A stretch of 49,526 nt of DNA from Bacteroidales bacterium (GTDB lineage Bacteria > Bacteroidota > Bacteroidia > Bacteroidales > UBA7960): the NCBI GenBank assembly GCA_003556325.1, contig PWRF01000302.1:1-49526 (forward strand), in the 5' to 3' direction. Numbering within the stretch: the first letter of the stretch is position 1; every line of letters starts with the position of its first letter. The translations under genes were made by a program, and so were the position numbers. The notes below the pieces were generated by a model, which was not told the DNA's origin, did not search any database, and saw only the letters and a program-made list of their open reading frames with translations. This document shows positions 26,339 to 35,699 of the stretch, one piece after another.

Positions 26339-27504
26339 TGGGAACTTATCAGCAAAGGGGAGTTTCCTCCGACAAAGAAGATGTGCATAAGGCCATTGGC
26401 AAACTGGACAAGGGATTGTACCCTAAAGCGTTTTGCAAAATTTTGCCGGACCATCTTACCGGCTCGCGGGAGCATTGCCTGGTGATGCATGCCGACGGCG
26501 CCGGAACCAAGTCTTCGCTTGCATGGATGTACTGGAAAGAAACCGGCGACTTGTCGGTATGGGCCGGTATCGCCCAGGATGCAATCGTTATGAACCTGGA
26601 CGACCTGCTATGCGTGGGGGTAACAGATAACATTCTTTTGTCATCAACCATTGGCCGTAACAAAAAGCAAATCCCAGGAGAAGTCGTGAAGGCAATTATC
26701 GAAGGTACAGATGCCTTCCTGGAAAACCTTCGCGATCTCGGAATCCGGGTTTATCTGACAGGAGGAGAAACGGCAGATGTCGGGGACCTGGTGCGTACCG
26801 TTATTGTGGACTCCACCGTTACGGCACGAATACCGCGCAGGCAGGTTGTTGACAACAGCAGGATCCGCGAAAACGATGTCATCGTCGGATTAGCCTCTTT
26901 CGGTCAAACCACTTACGAGGATCATTACAACAGCGGGATCGGAAGCAACGGCCTGACCTCTGCCAGGCACGATATTTTTCATCACAGCTATGCTGAGAGG
27001 TATCCGGAAAGCTATGACCCGGATCTTGACAGGCGTGTTGTATACACCGGTACATGCAGCCTCACGGAAAATATCCCGGGCATGCCACTGAATATGGGCA
27101 AAATGGTGCTAAGCCCAACCCGGACATATGCCCCGGTTGTCAAAGAGATCCTCAACAATTTTTACGGCCAGATCCATGGCATGGTCCATTGCAGTGGGGG
27201 AGGCCAGACCAAGATCCTGCATTTCATCGGGCAGCTGCATGTTATCAAAGAAAGCCCGTTTGATCCGCCACCCCTTTTTGGCTATATCCAGCAAAGCACG
27301 TCGACGCCGTGGCGAGAGATGTATAAAGTGTTCAACATGGGACACCGCTTCGAACTTTACCTGCCGGATGAAAGGGTGGCAGAGGAAATTATAGAACTCT
27401 GCAAAGGCTTTGGATTGGAAGCCAAAATCATAGGCCGGGTCACAGGATCCGATCAAAAACGACTTACGATCAAAGGGCCCGGAGGCTATATTCACTATCC
27501 CTGA
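26338..27504 (+). CDS. purM: Phosphoribosylformylglycinamidine cyclo-ligase (AIR synthase)
   Basis: The 388-residue enzyme closes the imidazole ring in step five of purine synthesis, turning FGAM and ATP into AIR. It has the PurM-fold glycine-rich segments: His-Ala-Asp-Gly-Ala-Gly-Thr-Lys-Ser (about 51-59), Gly-Gly-Glu-Thr-Ala-Asp (about 142-147) and a C-terminal Cys-Ser-Gly-Gly-Gly-Gln. The length is that of the Bacteroidota form, longer than the 345-residue enterobacterial enzyme. TAATG at 26336-26340 couples it to the preceding stop, although the two functions are unrelated. prfA and pyrF follow. Confidence 0.93.
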   Translation: MGTYQQRGVSSDKEDVHKAIGKLDKGLYPKAFCKILPDHLTGSREHCLVMHADGAGTKSSLAWMYWKETGDLSVWAGIAQDAIVMNLDDLLCVGVTDNILLSSTIGRNKKQIPGEVVKAIIEGTDAFLENLRDLGIRVYLTGGETADVGDLVRTVIVDSTVTARIPRRQVVDNSRIRENDVIVGLASFGQTTYEDHYNSGIGSNGLTSARHDIFHHSYAERYPESYDPDLDRRVVYTGTCSLTENIPGMPLNMGKMVLSPTRTYAPVVKEILNNFYGQIHGMVHCSGGGQTKILHFIGQLHVIKESPFDPPPLFGYIQQSTSTPWREMYKVFNMGHRFELYLPDERVAEEIIELCKGFGLEAKIIGRVTGSDQKRLTIKGPGGYIHYP

Positions 27505-27525
27505 TCTTACTTCAGCCCATTTTTG

Positions 27526-27533
27526 TACCTTTG
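27526..27533 (+). promoter_or_regulatory. Bacteroidota -7 element (TACCTTTG) for prfA
   Basis: TACCTTTG is an exact TAnnTTTG match 20 bases before the prfA ATG and 22 bases after the purM stop, so prfA-pyrF can be transcribed separately. Confidence 0.55.
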
Positions 27534-27553
27534 CAGTTCTAAAACCATTCGCC

Positions 27554-28627
27554 ATGTTACTGGAGAAATTAGAGGCTATTAAAGAACGCCATGAAGAGGT
27601 GGCCAGACTTATTGCTGACCCTGATGTGATCTCGGATATGAAGAGGTATATCAAACTCAGCAAAGAGTATAAAGACCTTGAACCCATCATAGACGCACAT
27701 AAGACGTACAAAAATGTGCTGGATAACATTGCATCTGCCAGGGAGCTCCTCAATAAGGAAAAAGACGCTGAGTTCAGGGAGATGGCACGCGCCGAGCTTG
27801 ATGAACTGCAGGAAAGAAAGGAAGCGCTGGAAGAAAAGATCCGTCTGCTCCTGATCCCTAAAGATCCGCAGGATGACAAAAATGCCATTGTGGAGATCCG
27901 TGCCGGCACCGGTGGGGATGAGGCCGCCATCTTTGCCGGAGACCTCTACCGGATGTACAGCAAGTTCTGCGAATCCAGAAACTGGAAAACAGAGCTGGTG
28001 GATATGAACGAAGGGACCTCCGGAGGGTTTAAAGAAGTAATATTCAACGTCTCGGGAGACGGTGTTTACGGAGTGCTGAAATACGAATCCGGGGTACACC
28101 GGGTACAAAGGGTCCCGCAAACCGAAACACAGGGAAGGGTACATACTTCTGCCGCCACCGTTGCCGTCCTGCCTGAAGCGGACGAGTTTGATGTGGATCT
28201 TAAACCGGCCGACATAAAGAAAGAGACCTTCTGCTCTTCAGGGCCCGGAGGACAATCTGTGAACACTACCTATTCGGCCGTGAGGCTTACACACGAGCCC
28301 TCGGGTATCGTTGTGTCGTGCCAGGATCAAAAGTCGCAGATCAAAAACCTGGAAAAAGCCATGAAAGTTCTGCGGACACGGCTTTTTGACATGGAATACA
28401 AGAAATACCTCGACGAGATCGCCTCCAAGCGCAAGACCATGGTGTCTTCGGGCGACAGGTCGGCAAAGATCAGGACCTATAATTTCCCCCAGGGACGGGT
28501 GACAGACCACCGGATAGGCCTTACGCTATACAACCTGTCGGCCATAATGGACGGCGACATCCAGGAGATCATCGACGCCCTGCAGGTAGCTGAAAATGCT
28601 GAAAAACTCAGGGAAGGCGTTTCCTGA
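27554..28627 (+). CDS. prfA: Peptide chain release factor 1
   Basis: The 357-residue factor ends translation at UAA and UAG codons. The catalytic Gly232-Gly-Gln234 sits in Ser-Gly-Pro-Gly-Gly-Gln. The codon-recognition tripeptide is Pro188-Gln-Thr190, the Pro-x-Thr form that marks RF1 rather than RF2. The N-terminal helical domain (about 1-100) and the Arg-Ala-Gly-Thr-Gly-Gly-Asp-Glu-Ala stretch are standard. The frame is continuous and no programmed shift is needed. pyrF follows after 16 bases, forming a short operon. Confidence 0.97.
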   Translation: MLLEKLEAIKERHEEVARLIADPDVISDMKRYIKLSKEYKDLEPIIDAHKTYKNVLDNIASARELLNKEKDAEFREMARAELDELQERKEALEEKIRLLLIPKDPQDDKNAIVEIRAGTGGDEAAIFAGDLYRMYSKFCESRNWKTELVDMNEGTSGGFKEVIFNVSGDGVYGVLKYESGVHRVQRVPQTETQGRVHTSAATVAVLPEADEFDVDLKPADIKKETFCSSGPGGQSVNTTYSAVRLTHEPSGIVVSCQDQKSQIKNLEKAMKVLRTRLFDMEYKKYLDEIASKRKTMVSSGDRSAKIRTYNFPQGRVTDHRIGLTLYNLSAIMDGDIQEIIDALQVAENAEKLREGVS

Positions 28628-28643
28628 GAGAATTCGTGAAAGG

Positions 28644-29531
28644 ATGAACAGACAAGAGATCATTGATACCATCAGGAAGAAGCGCTCCTTTTTATGTGTC
28701 GGTTTGGATCCCGACATGGACTTAATGCCGCCTGTGGTCAGAAACAGCTCTGATAATCCGCTTTTCGAGTTCAACCGGATCATTATCGATGCAACTATCG
28801 ACCTGGCTGTAGCATATAAGCCCAACATTGCCTTTTATGAGAGTCATGGCAGCCTTGGTTGGAAAAGCCTGGAAAAGACAGCGGAATATCTTGCATCCCA
28901 CCCCCGGGGCCCTGTGTTCACCATCGCCGATGCAAAACGCGCTGATATCGGCAATTCATCCTGTCAATACGCAAAAACCTTCCTGGAAAACCTGCCTTTT
29001 GATGCTGTGACCGTAAATCCATACATGGGGTACGATTCTGTAAAGCCTTTTCTTGATATGCCGGCTAAATGGACCGTGATCCTGGCCCTGACATCCAATC
29101 CCGGTGCCGGTGACTTTCAGACCAGGGAGTTCGTAACAGTCGTCAGAGAAGAAAAGCCAGGCATAGGCACTCCGTTGCAGTTGCACCAGGCTGTCCTGGA
29201 AACGTGCCTTTCGTGGGGTAGTCCTGAAAACATGATGTTTGTGGTGGGAGCCACCCGGCCGTCGTACCTTGCAGATATGCGGAAAAGGGCGCCTGATCAT
29301 TTCTTCCTTGTACCCGGTGTAGGGGCACAGGGCGGAAAGCTGGCAGAAGTGGCTGCCCATGGCATGAATCAGGATACCGGAATCCTTGTAAACAGCTCAC
29401 GTGGCATAATCCATGCCTCACGGGACGAAGACTTCGATGTAAAAGCACGTGAAGCGGCCTTAGCTCTTCAGAAGCAGATGGAAATTATTCTTGGTGCATC
29501 ACCCCATAAACACTCTCAGGATGGTGTATAA
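28644..29531 (+). CDS. pyrF: Orotidine 5'-phosphate decarboxylase, type 2
   Basis: The 295-residue enzyme makes UMP from OMP in pyrimidine synthesis. It has Val-Gly-Leu-Asp-Pro-Asp at the first strand, the catalytic Asp-Ala-Lys-Arg-Ala-Asp-Ile-Gly-Asn motif near residue 95, and a late Gly-Val-Gly-Ala-Gln-Gly phosphate-binding loop. The longer PyrF type 2 form fits the length. The ATG at 28644 avoids overlap with prfA. An in-frame ATG at 28596 would add 16 residues inside prfA and is less likely. Purine, release-factor and pyrimidine genes in this order recur in Bacteroidales. Confidence 0.93.
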   Translation: MNRQEIIDTIRKKRSFLCVGLDPDMDLMPPVVRNSSDNPLFEFNRIIIDATIDLAVAYKPNIAFYESHGSLGWKSLEKTAEYLASHPRGPVFTIADAKRADIGNSSCQYAKTFLENLPFDAVTVNPYMGYDSVKPFLDMPAKWTVILALTSNPGAGDFQTREFVTVVREEKPGIGTPLQLHQAVLETCLSWGSPENMMFVVGATRPSYLADMRKRAPDHFFLVPGVGAQGGKLAEVAAHGMNQDTGILVNSSRGIIHASRDEDFDVKAREAALALQKQMEIILGASPHKHSQDGV

Positions 29532-29647
29532 ATCAAACGGTAACAGGCTTTGCTTACAACAAAGGTCATAGATGGCGAAAATGCCGTTCCTGATCGCTGT
29601 TTTGCCATTCAAGTGCGTTAGTTATAAATGTAAAAACTTTTAGGATA

Positions 29648-30898
29648 GTGAATTTTTCTGATTTTCAATTCGACAGTCGTTTGATGGATGGGATCGAGGC
29701 GATGCAATATAAGGAAGCAACCCCGGTCCAGGAACAGGTGATCCCGCAAATACTTGATGGCAGGGATGTGATTGCCTGCGCACAAACAGGTACCGGGAAA
29801 ACAGCAGCATTTTTGCTTCCCGTTATTCACCGGATAATCACAAACAGGAATAACGAGGATCGTATCAAAGCAATGGTTATTGTACCTACCAGGGAGTTAG
29901 CCGTACAAATATCGCAGCAAATGGAAGGTTTCGGGTATTTTACACCGGTAAGTTCCCTTGCAATTTATGGTGGTGGCACCGGCGAGGTGTATGCGGCAGA
30001 GAAGAAAGCGCTAAAGAGCGGCGTGGACCTTTTAGTATGCACGCCCGGACGGATGATCAGCCACCTCAACCTGGGGTATGCAGATTTCAGCGGCCTTGAT
30101 TTTCTCATTCTTGACGAAGCCGACAGGATGCTGGATATGGGCTTCCATGACGACATCATGAAAATCATCTCCTTCCTCCCAAAGAACAGGCAAAGCTTGC
30201 TGTTTTCCGCAACGATGCCTCCAAAGATCAGGGAATTAAGCAGAAAGATCCTCAGGAAACCTGTGGAAATAAATATTGGACTGTCAACACCACCCGAACA
30301 GATCGGCCAGGAAGCTTATATGGTTTACCAGGACCAGAAGTTGCCGGTAATACAATGGCTTGTTCAGGATAGCAGGATGAGAAGCATCCTTATCTTCAGC
30401 GACACGAAATCCGGGGTTAAGCAACTGGCCAAAGAGCTGAAAAGGAGTCAGCAATCTGTGGAGGAGATCCATTCAGACCTCGCCCAGCCTGTGAGAGAGG
30501 AAGTGATGAATCGTTTCAAAGCCAGGAAAACCCGCATCCTGGTGGCTACAGACGTCATCTCGAGGGGTATCGATGTTGAGGACATCGACATGGTGATCAA
30601 CTACGATGTACCGCATGATGCCGAGGATTATGTGCACCGGATAGGCCGGACGGCAAGAGCCGGTGCCCATGGAAAAGCCTGCACGCTTATTACGCCTTCC
30701 GATCAGGATAAATTTGCTTCCATTGAAAACCTCCTGGGGAACCCTGTTGAAAAAAAGCTATTGCCGGGGGAAATGGGGAAAACCCCGGACTATCAACCGC
30801 GACAGCAAAAGAGCACCAGGCCCGCGAAGAAAAGATACCACCGGCAAAGCAATAAGAGACGAGCTGGCAGGAGCTACGGACAAGGAAAACACAGGTAG
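29648..30898 (+). CDS. DEAD-box RNA helicase, RhlE-like
   Basis: The 416-residue helicase shows the full motif set: Q motif (Glu-Ala-Thr-Pro-Val-Gln), motif I Ala-Gln-Thr-Gly-Thr-Gly-Lys-Thr, Ia Pro-Thr-Arg-Glu-Leu-Ala, Ib Thr-Pro-Gly-Arg, II Asp-Glu-Ala-Asp, III Ser-Ala-Thr and VI His-Arg-Ile-Gly-Arg-Thr-Ala-Arg. A basic Arg/Lys/Gln-rich tail (about 375-416) will bind RNA. Members remodel rRNA and mRNA in ribosome assembly, cold response and decay. The start is GTG 29648, preceded by AGGA. It ends eight bases before the convergent PUR-like gene. Confidence 0.95.
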   Translation: MNFSDFQFDSRLMDGIEAMQYKEATPVQEQVIPQILDGRDVIACAQTGTGKTAAFLLPVIHRIITNRNNEDRIKAMVIVPTRELAVQISQQMEGFGYFTPVSSLAIYGGGTGEVYAAEKKALKSGVDLLVCTPGRMISHLNLGYADFSGLDFLILDEADRMLDMGFHDDIMKIISFLPKNRQSLLFSATMPPKIRELSRKILRKPVEINIGLSTPPEQIGQEAYMVYQDQKLPVIQWLVQDSRMRSILIFSDTKSGVKQLAKELKRSQQSVEEIHSDLAQPVREEVMNRFKARKTRILVATDVISRGIDVEDIDMVINYDVPHDAEDYVHRIGRTARAGAHGKACTLITPSDQDKFASIENLLGNPVEKKLLPGEMGKTPDYQPRQQKSTRPAKKRYHRQSNKRRAGRSYGQGKHR

Positions 30899-30906
30899 CC
30901 CTTCAG

Positions 30907-31350
30907 CTACTCTTCCTTGGTCTCTTCAGAAGACTCATCATCCGTGGAAGAACTATCTTTTTCTTCCTCCTTTTTATCTTCCTCCTTTTGATCACCCAGG
31001 TCCTCGAAGGAGATGTCTCCGGCTTTCTTTTCCGACTCATCCTTTGGCTCTGACTCAGCCGGGGGCTTCTCTTTTAAAATTTCGCCCTGCAATCTTTCTA
31101 TGGCGGAAAAAGAATCGCTGAGAGCCTCCCTGAACTTGTCAAAATCCTCCTGGTACAAGAAAAGCTTGTGTTTTTCGTAAAAAAACTTGCCTGTTTGCTG
31201 ATTAAAGCGCCTCTTACTCTCCGTTATTGTAAGATAAAGTTCGTTCGAACGGGTAGATTTTACATCAAAAAAATAAGTACGCTTCCCTGCTCTGACAACC
31301 TTGGAATAAATATCATCCCTTGGTGCATCTGTGCCAAATTCATCCATCAT
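30907..31350 (-). CDS. PUR-alpha-like nucleic-acid-binding protein (DUF3276)
   Basis: This 147-residue protein has a single PUR repeat (about 12-85). Its pattern is Arg-Ala-Gly-Lys-Arg-Thr-Tyr-Phe-Phe-Asp-Val-Lys, then Leu-Tyr-Leu-Thr-Ile-Thr-Glu-Ser and Lys-Leu-Phe-Leu-Tyr, that of the Bacteroidota/Spirochaete DUF3276 family. PUR proteins bind single-stranded purine-rich DNA or RNA as dimers. A very acidic, probably disordered tail (about 95-147, runs of Glu, Ser and Asp) follows. The role is unknown. The close convergence with the helicase gene leaves no room for a separate terminator. Confidence 0.9.
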   Translation of the reverse strand: MMDEFGTDAPRDDIYSKVVRAGKRTYFFDVKSTRSNELYLTITESKRRFNQQTGKFFYEKHKLFLYQEDFDKFREALSDSFSAIERLQGEILKEKPPAESEPKDESEKKAGDISFEDLGDQKEEDKKEEEKDSSSTDDESSEETKEE

Positions 31351-31494
31351 AATTCTCCTGTTTTCTTTCTTTTCTAAAATAAACGTCTTGCCTTGTTAAA
31401 CAGATTCCACTTTTTGGCATAAATAAGAACGTTAGTGTCTGTTTGACCAATCACAAATTTACGAAACAGGATCAAATATAGAAAAAAAATAACT

Positions 31495-31502
31495 TACTTT
31501 TG
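31495..31502 (+). promoter_or_regulatory. Bacteroidota -7 element (TACTTTTG) for nusB
   Basis: TACTTTTG matches TAnnTTTG and lies 75 bases before the nusB ATG. Most of the 226-base interval here is AT-rich, and no other structure is obvious. Confidence 0.45.
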
Positions 31503-31576
31503 CAGTGAATTAACCGGCCTGCCGTACTGATCAAACCTCCGGGGACACCAGAAATCAATGTTTTGAAGGATACACT

Positions 31577-32500
31577 ATGATTAACAGGAGACATTTGCGT
31601 GTTAAGGTGTTGCAAACCTTGTATGCGTTCTACCAATCGCACAATCCGGACCTTGATTCCGGGATTCGCGAACTGAAAAAGAACATAGAGAAAGTACACG
31701 ATCTTTTTGTGTATCAGCTTATGTTGCTGGCAGAATTGAGGCACCAGGAAGAGCGCATACTGGAAGAGCGCCAGCAAAAGCATCTTCCTACTGAGGAAGA
31801 CCTGCACCCGAACAGGCGCTTTGCAGAGAACAGGGTCCTGGTGATGGTATCAGAAGATGAGAATCTGCAAAAACTTGCCTCAGAAAAAAAGATCAGCTGG
31901 GCTGAAGAAAGGGATCTTGTCAGGAAATTGCTCCGGCAAATACAAAATTCAAACTATTACAAGACCTATATTGAGACTGAATCCATTGATGAGTCTGCAG
32001 ACCTGCGTTTTGTCATTAAGATGCTTGAGAAAGATATTGTTGACTTTGAGCCGTTGCACTCTTTCTATGAGGAAAAAAGTATCTACTGGATCGATGACTG
32101 GGAGCTCGTGCATAAGAAACTGATCAAAACCATTAAACTTTCTGTGGAGAACGGCTGCCGCTTACTCCTGCCTGACCTCTTCAGAGACATCTCAGACAGA
32201 GAATTTGCCTTTGAGCTGTTTAAAAGAGCAATTTTAAACCACCAGGAGTTTTTCCAGATGATCTCAGCGAAAACACAAAACTGGGATGCAGACCGGATCG
32301 CGCTGATGGATATGATCATTATGGAACTTGCCATTACTGAGGTACTGAAATTTCCGGATATTCCCGTGAAAGTGAGTCTGAACGAATACATTGAGCTGTC
32401 GAAGATGTACAGTACACCGAAGAGCAAGGTGTTTGTTAACGGTGTTTTGGATAAACTGCTTGAGGAGTTTGTTAAAGAAAGAAAAATTGCACCTTACTAA
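31577..32500 (+). CDS. nusB: Transcription antitermination factor NusB, long form
   Basis: The 307-residue protein has the NusB helical bundle in its C-terminal half (about 170-300), including Asp-Arg-Ile-Ala-Leu-Met-Asp and Pro-Val-Lys-Val-Ser-Leu-Asn-Glu-Tyr-Ile-Glu-Leu-Ser-Lys, followed by Ser-Lys-Val-Phe-Val-Asn-Gly. The start Arg-Arg-His-Leu-Arg-Val-Lys-Val-Leu-Gln is the normal NusB N-terminus. An inserted charged helical region separates the two parts, as usual in Bacteroidota; the enterobacterial protein has about 140 residues. NusB with NusE and NusG supports rRNA antitermination. It heads the yajC-ybbR-coaE group. Confidence 0.93.
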   Translation: MINRRHLRVKVLQTLYAFYQSHNPDLDSGIRELKKNIEKVHDLFVYQLMLLAELRHQEERILEERQQKHLPTEEDLHPNRRFAENRVLVMVSEDENLQKLASEKKISWAEERDLVRKLLRQIQNSNYYKTYIETESIDESADLRFVIKMLEKDIVDFEPLHSFYEEKSIYWIDDWELVHKKLIKTIKLSVENGCRLLLPDLFRDISDREFAFELFKRAILNHQEFFQMISAKTQNWDADRIALMDMIIMELAITEVLKFPDIPVKVSLNEYIELSKMYSTPKSKVFVNGVLDKLLEEFVKERKIAPY

Positions 32501-32535
32501 TCCGGAGTCTATGATGACGCTTTCAGATGAATTAT

Positions 32536-32543
32536 TACCTTTG
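32536..32543 (+). promoter_or_regulatory. Bacteroidota -7 element (TACCTTTG) for yajC
   Basis: TACCTTTG matches TAnnTTTG exactly, 36 bases before the yajC ATG, giving yajC-ybbR-coaE a possible promoter of their own. Confidence 0.5.
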
Positions 32544-32579
32544 CGGTAAGGAATTTATATTTAATCAAAGAAGAGACTG

Positions 32580-32933
32580 ATGAACAAGTTATTTATTATT
32601 TTAACAAGTGAGCTGGGAGTACATGATGTTTTACATGCAGAGGCTGGTGATCCGGGAAATTACAGCGGTTTGATATTTCTGCTTTTGATCATACTGGTCT
32701 TTTATTTCTTTTTCATCCGTCCCCAAATGAAAAAGCAGAAACAACTTCGCCAGTTTCGCGAACAACTGAAGAAAGGTGACAAAGTGGTAACCATTGGCGG
32801 GATTCATGGAAAAATTGTCGAAGAACAGGAGCAAAGCTTTACTCTTGAGGTCGAAGACGGCACCCGTTTCCGCATCCAAAAGTCCGCTATCGCCATGGAA
32901 GGTGCATCAGAGCAGCTCGGTGAAAGACGCTGA
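32580..32933 (+). CDS. yajC: Preprotein translocase subunit YajC
   Basis: The 117-residue protein has one membrane helix (about 28-45, Leu-Ile-Phe-Leu-Leu type, then Tyr-Phe-Phe-Phe-Ile-Arg-Pro) followed by Gln-Met-Lys-Lys-Gln-Lys. The cytoplasmic domain has Gly-Asp-Lys-Val-Val-Thr-Ile-Gly-Gly-Ile-His-Gly-Lys-Ile. This is the YajC pattern; the protein associates with SecDF in the Sec translocon. The TGATG junction at 32931-32935 couples it to ybbR. Confidence 0.95.
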   Translation: MNKLFIILTSELGVHDVLHAEAGDPGNYSGLIFLLLIILVFYFFFIRPQMKKQKQLRQFREQLKKGDKVVTIGGIHGKIVEEQEQSFTLEVEDGTRFRIQKSAIAMEGASEQLGERR

Positions 32934-33934
32934 TGAACTGGAAGGTTTTACTAAGGAGCAAGAAAAGTTTAACACCCCGTGAGGCAGCAAGTAAGCGCAG
33001 ACTTTATGTCTTTGTGCTCTGTTTGCTAGGCAGCGCGGTTTTCTGGTTGTTTATAAAACTGTCCCAGGAGAATCAGGCGTCATATCATAAAAACATATTG
33101 TTCCAAAACTTCCCGGAAGGGATGACAGGGATCAATCAAAGCGACAGCGTAGTTAATTTTACGCTGGAAACCTCCGGGATCCGCCTGATCACAGAAAGTT
33201 ATTTCTCGCCTGTGGATACTTTTTTTGTCGATGTAAATCAGCTTCAGCGGCTTCGGCAGAATGAGCGCGACGTGTATTACATCTCCAGGGAAGACCTTCA
33301 TAATGAATTAAACGCTGCCTACGGAGACTGGGCCAATGTGACTATGGTGTCGCCTGATACCGTAAAAATTGAAGCGGTGCCGGCGATCACAAAAAAACTC
33401 CCCGTAGAGTTACATGCTGATATCACCTTTGAAAGGCGCTTTAACCTGTATGGTCAAAAAACAGTTCAGCCTGACAGCCTTCTTGTCACGGGACCTAAAA
33501 CTATACTGGATACTATCCAATCCATCCGGACAGAATATTTGCGCCTGGAAAACATAAGGTCGACCGTGCGCAAAGACCTGGCCGTTGATATCCCATCCGC
33601 CCTTTTGTCATCCGGGGTAAGCAATGTCACCTTACACATCCCCGTTGAAGAGTTTACCGAGGCCGCCATCACGCTTCCCCTCGTTATCAAGTGCCCGGAT
33701 CCTCAGCTCAGGGAACAGATCAGGCTTTTTCCGTCAAGCGTGACCCTTTCCTATGTGGTCGCAGTGAGGGATTACAGAATGGTCAATGAAAACATGTTCG
33801 AGGTGAGCGTCACCTGCCCTCAAATCGACCTGTATTCCACCGACAGGTTAAGGATACAACTCGACAAACATCCTGCTTTTGTTGAAGTGCTGAACATACG
33901 ACCCTCAAGTGTAGATTATGTTATCATGGAGTAA
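32933..33934 (+). CDS. YbbR-like domain protein
   Basis: The 333-residue protein has one N-terminal membrane helix (about 26-44). A long beta-rich extracytoplasmic region then holds YbbR-type repeats, with Pro-Val-Glu-Leu and Thr-Gly-Pro-Lys-Thr-Ile-Leu-Asp motifs spaced along about 75-330. In Firmicutes, YbbR (CdaR) tunes a diadenylate cyclase. In Bacteroidota, the protein sits with yajC and coaE, and its partner is not established. Translation is coupled to yajC by a one-base overlap, and coaE starts 11 bases later. Confidence 0.85.
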   Translation: MNWKVLLRSKKSLTPREAASKRRLYVFVLCLLGSAVFWLFIKLSQENQASYHKNILFQNFPEGMTGINQSDSVVNFTLETSGIRLITESYFSPVDTFFVDVNQLQRLRQNERDVYYISREDLHNELNAAYGDWANVTMVSPDTVKIEAVPAITKKLPVELHADITFERRFNLYGQKTVQPDSLLVTGPKTILDTIQSIRTEYLRLENIRSTVRKDLAVDIPSALLSSGVSNVTLHIPVEEFTEAAITLPLVIKCPDPQLREQIRLFPSSVTLSYVVAVRDYRMVNENMFEVSVTCPQIDLYSTDRLRIQLDKHPAFVEVLNIRPSSVDYVIME

Positions 33935-33945
33935 AGTATTTTTAT

Positions 33946-34545
33946 ATGCTACTGGTAGGACTTACCGGAAATATCGGAAGTGGTAAAACGACTGTTGGCA
34001 GGCTCTTCAACGGGCTTGGCGTACCCGTATACAATGCCGACGAAAGGGGGCGGTACTTCCTTACCATCCCGGAAGTGAAGCAACAGGTTTTGAAGCTCTT
34101 TGGAGACGTAATCGAAGGTAATGCAGGAGACATAGATCGAAAAAAGCTTGCCGGGATCGTATTTGCTGATGAGAACAAGCTTGAACAGCTGAACAGCATC
34201 ATTCACCCGCTGGTCAGAAAGGAGTTCAGGCAGTGGGCAAATGAACAAAGCAGACAACCCTATGTTGTTCAGGAGGCGGCAATACTTGTCGAAACCGGCT
34301 TTAACAAGGAGCTGGACAGGCTCATCCTGGTAACAGCACCTGAAAAGCTCAGAATCCAAAGGGTGTGTGAACGCGACGGTGTAACCGAAGAAGAAGTCAA
34401 ACAGCGAGCCCGGCACCAAATGGCAGAAAAAGACAAACTGGCGTATGCACACTTTATCATAAATAACGACGAAACGCAAGAACTCGAAAGCCAGGTAAAA
34501 GTTATTCATAACCAATTATTGCGTATAAGCCGGTCAAAGCACTGA
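33946..34545 (+). CDS. coaE: Dephospho-CoA kinase
   Basis: The 199-residue kinase performs the last step of coenzyme A synthesis, phosphorylating the ribose 3'-hydroxyl. The P-loop Gly-Asn-Ile-Gly-Ser-Gly-Lys-Thr-Thr is at residues 7-15. The substrate-site Asn-Ala-Asp-Glu-Arg-Gly and the His-Pro-Leu-Val-Arg segment near 85 also fit, with a C-terminal Asn-Asn-Asp. It is the last gene of the yajC operon. Confidence 0.95.
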   Translation: MLLVGLTGNIGSGKTTVGRLFNGLGVPVYNADERGRYFLTIPEVKQQVLKLFGDVIEGNAGDIDRKKLAGIVFADENKLEQLNSIIHPLVRKEFRQWANEQSRQPYVVQEAAILVETGFNKELDRLILVTAPEKLRIQRVCERDGVTEEEVKQRARHQMAEKDKLAYAHFIINNDETQELESQVKVIHNQLLRISRSKH

Positions 34546-34619
34546 ATATCTTTTTCCTGACAAAATAACAAGCAGCTTCCCGGCGTTTCTGATATCAAAA
34601 ACACTTAAAATTTGTTTGC

Positions 34620-35699
34620 GTGGTCCTTAAAAAAAGCCTGTTTCTGATCGTCATCCTGCAGTTCCTTGTTGCCCAGCATGCTTTTTCACAGCGACAGAGC
34701 GGCCGTGTGTATGAATTCCTTAACTTGTCACAGACAGCACGTATTACAGCCATGGGAGGATACGCCTACCCTGTGTTTACACCGGATCTTGGTATGTCGC
34801 TCGTGATCCCCTCCATGCTGAGCCAGGACCACAACAACCACCTGTCGCTGAACATAGTTGACTACTTTGATGACATCAACTACGGCACCGTTGCATTTAC
34901 GCATTATTTTGACCGGCTTGGTCATTTCAGCGGCGCGCTGCAATATATTGATTATGGCAGCTTCACCGAAGCCAACGAGTTTGGCCAGATCACCGGCTAC
35001 TTCTCAGCGGGAGAGTATAGTTTCCAGATCGGGTGGGGGAGAGCCCTTAGCGACCAGCTTGCGATAGGAAGCAACCTCAAGTTTATCTATTCGTCGTTTC
35101 ATGATCACAGCTCTTTTGGCCTTGCAACCGATGTGGCATTGTCTTATCATAACGAGGAAAGGCTTCTTGCTGCCTCACTTGTTGCACGCAATATGGGAAC
35201 CCAGATCACCCAATACTATGACGGCAACCGGGAGCCTTTGCCATTTGACCTGATGCTGGCCGTAACTAAGAAACTGGAAAACGCACCCTTCCAGTTTTCG
35301 TTCGTCGCAAACAATCTGCATAACTACGACCTTACATATGATACTCCGGGTTTGCTGCCCGATCATTTTGAGGATCCCGACGACGATGAACAGGACTTCC
35401 AGGAAAGAGTTGGTGACATTGCTGATAACCTGATGCGTCACCTTGTAGCCGGGGTGGAGTTTACGCCCCTGGAGAGTTTTAGCTTCCGTGTCGGGTATAA
35501 CTACAGAAGAAGGCAGGAGATGAAGGTGGAGAGCCGTTTGTCTACGGTGGGTTTTTCCTGGGGATTCGGTATCAGGATCTCTCGCTTTGAGCTGAGCTAC
35601 GGAAGATCCAACTATCATCTCGCCGGTGCACCCAATCACATATCTCTTAACACGAGTATCCAGGAGTTGTTCCAAAGTTCAGGAAACGACAACCGCTGA
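34620..35699 (+). CDS. porQ: Type IX secretion system protein PorQ
   Basis: The 359-residue outer-membrane protein begins with a signal peptide (about 1-23, His-Ala-Phe-Ser-Gln). The mature start is characteristic of PorQ: Arg-Val-Tyr-Glu-Phe-Leu-Asn-Leu then Ala-Arg-Ile-Thr-Ala-Met-Gly-Gly. A PorP/SprF-like barrel with many aromatic strands follows. PorQ belongs to the PorU-V-Q-Z complex that attaches T9SS substrates to lipopolysaccharide on the surface. The start is GTG 34620; no ATG fits the signal peptide. The final stretch Glu-Leu-Phe...Gly-Asn-Asp-Asn-Arg is the first unit of a downstream tandem repeat. It has no porU, porV or porZ neighbour here. Confidence 0.88.
   Translation: MVLKKSLFLIVILQFLVAQHAFSQRQSGRVYEFLNLSQTARITAMGGYAYPVFTPDLGMSLVIPSMLSQDHNNHLSLNIVDYFDDINYGTVAFTHYFDRLGHFSGALQYIDYGSFTEANEFGQITGYFSAGEYSFQIGWGRALSDQLAIGSNLKFIYSSFHDHSSFGLATDVALSYHNEERLLAASLVARNMGTQITQYYDGNREPLPFDLMLAVTKKLENAPFQFSFVANNLHNYDLTYDTPGLLPDHFEDPDDDEQDFQERVGDIADNLMRHLVAGVEFTPLESFSFRVGYNYRRRQEMKVESRLSTVGFSWGFGIRISRFELSYGRSNYHLAGAPNHISLNTSIQELFQSSGNDNR

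Noticed and set aside
29575..29616. Terminator hairpin between pyrF and the helicase
   Set aside because: The TGGC...GCCA pairing is short and interrupted, with no T-tract.
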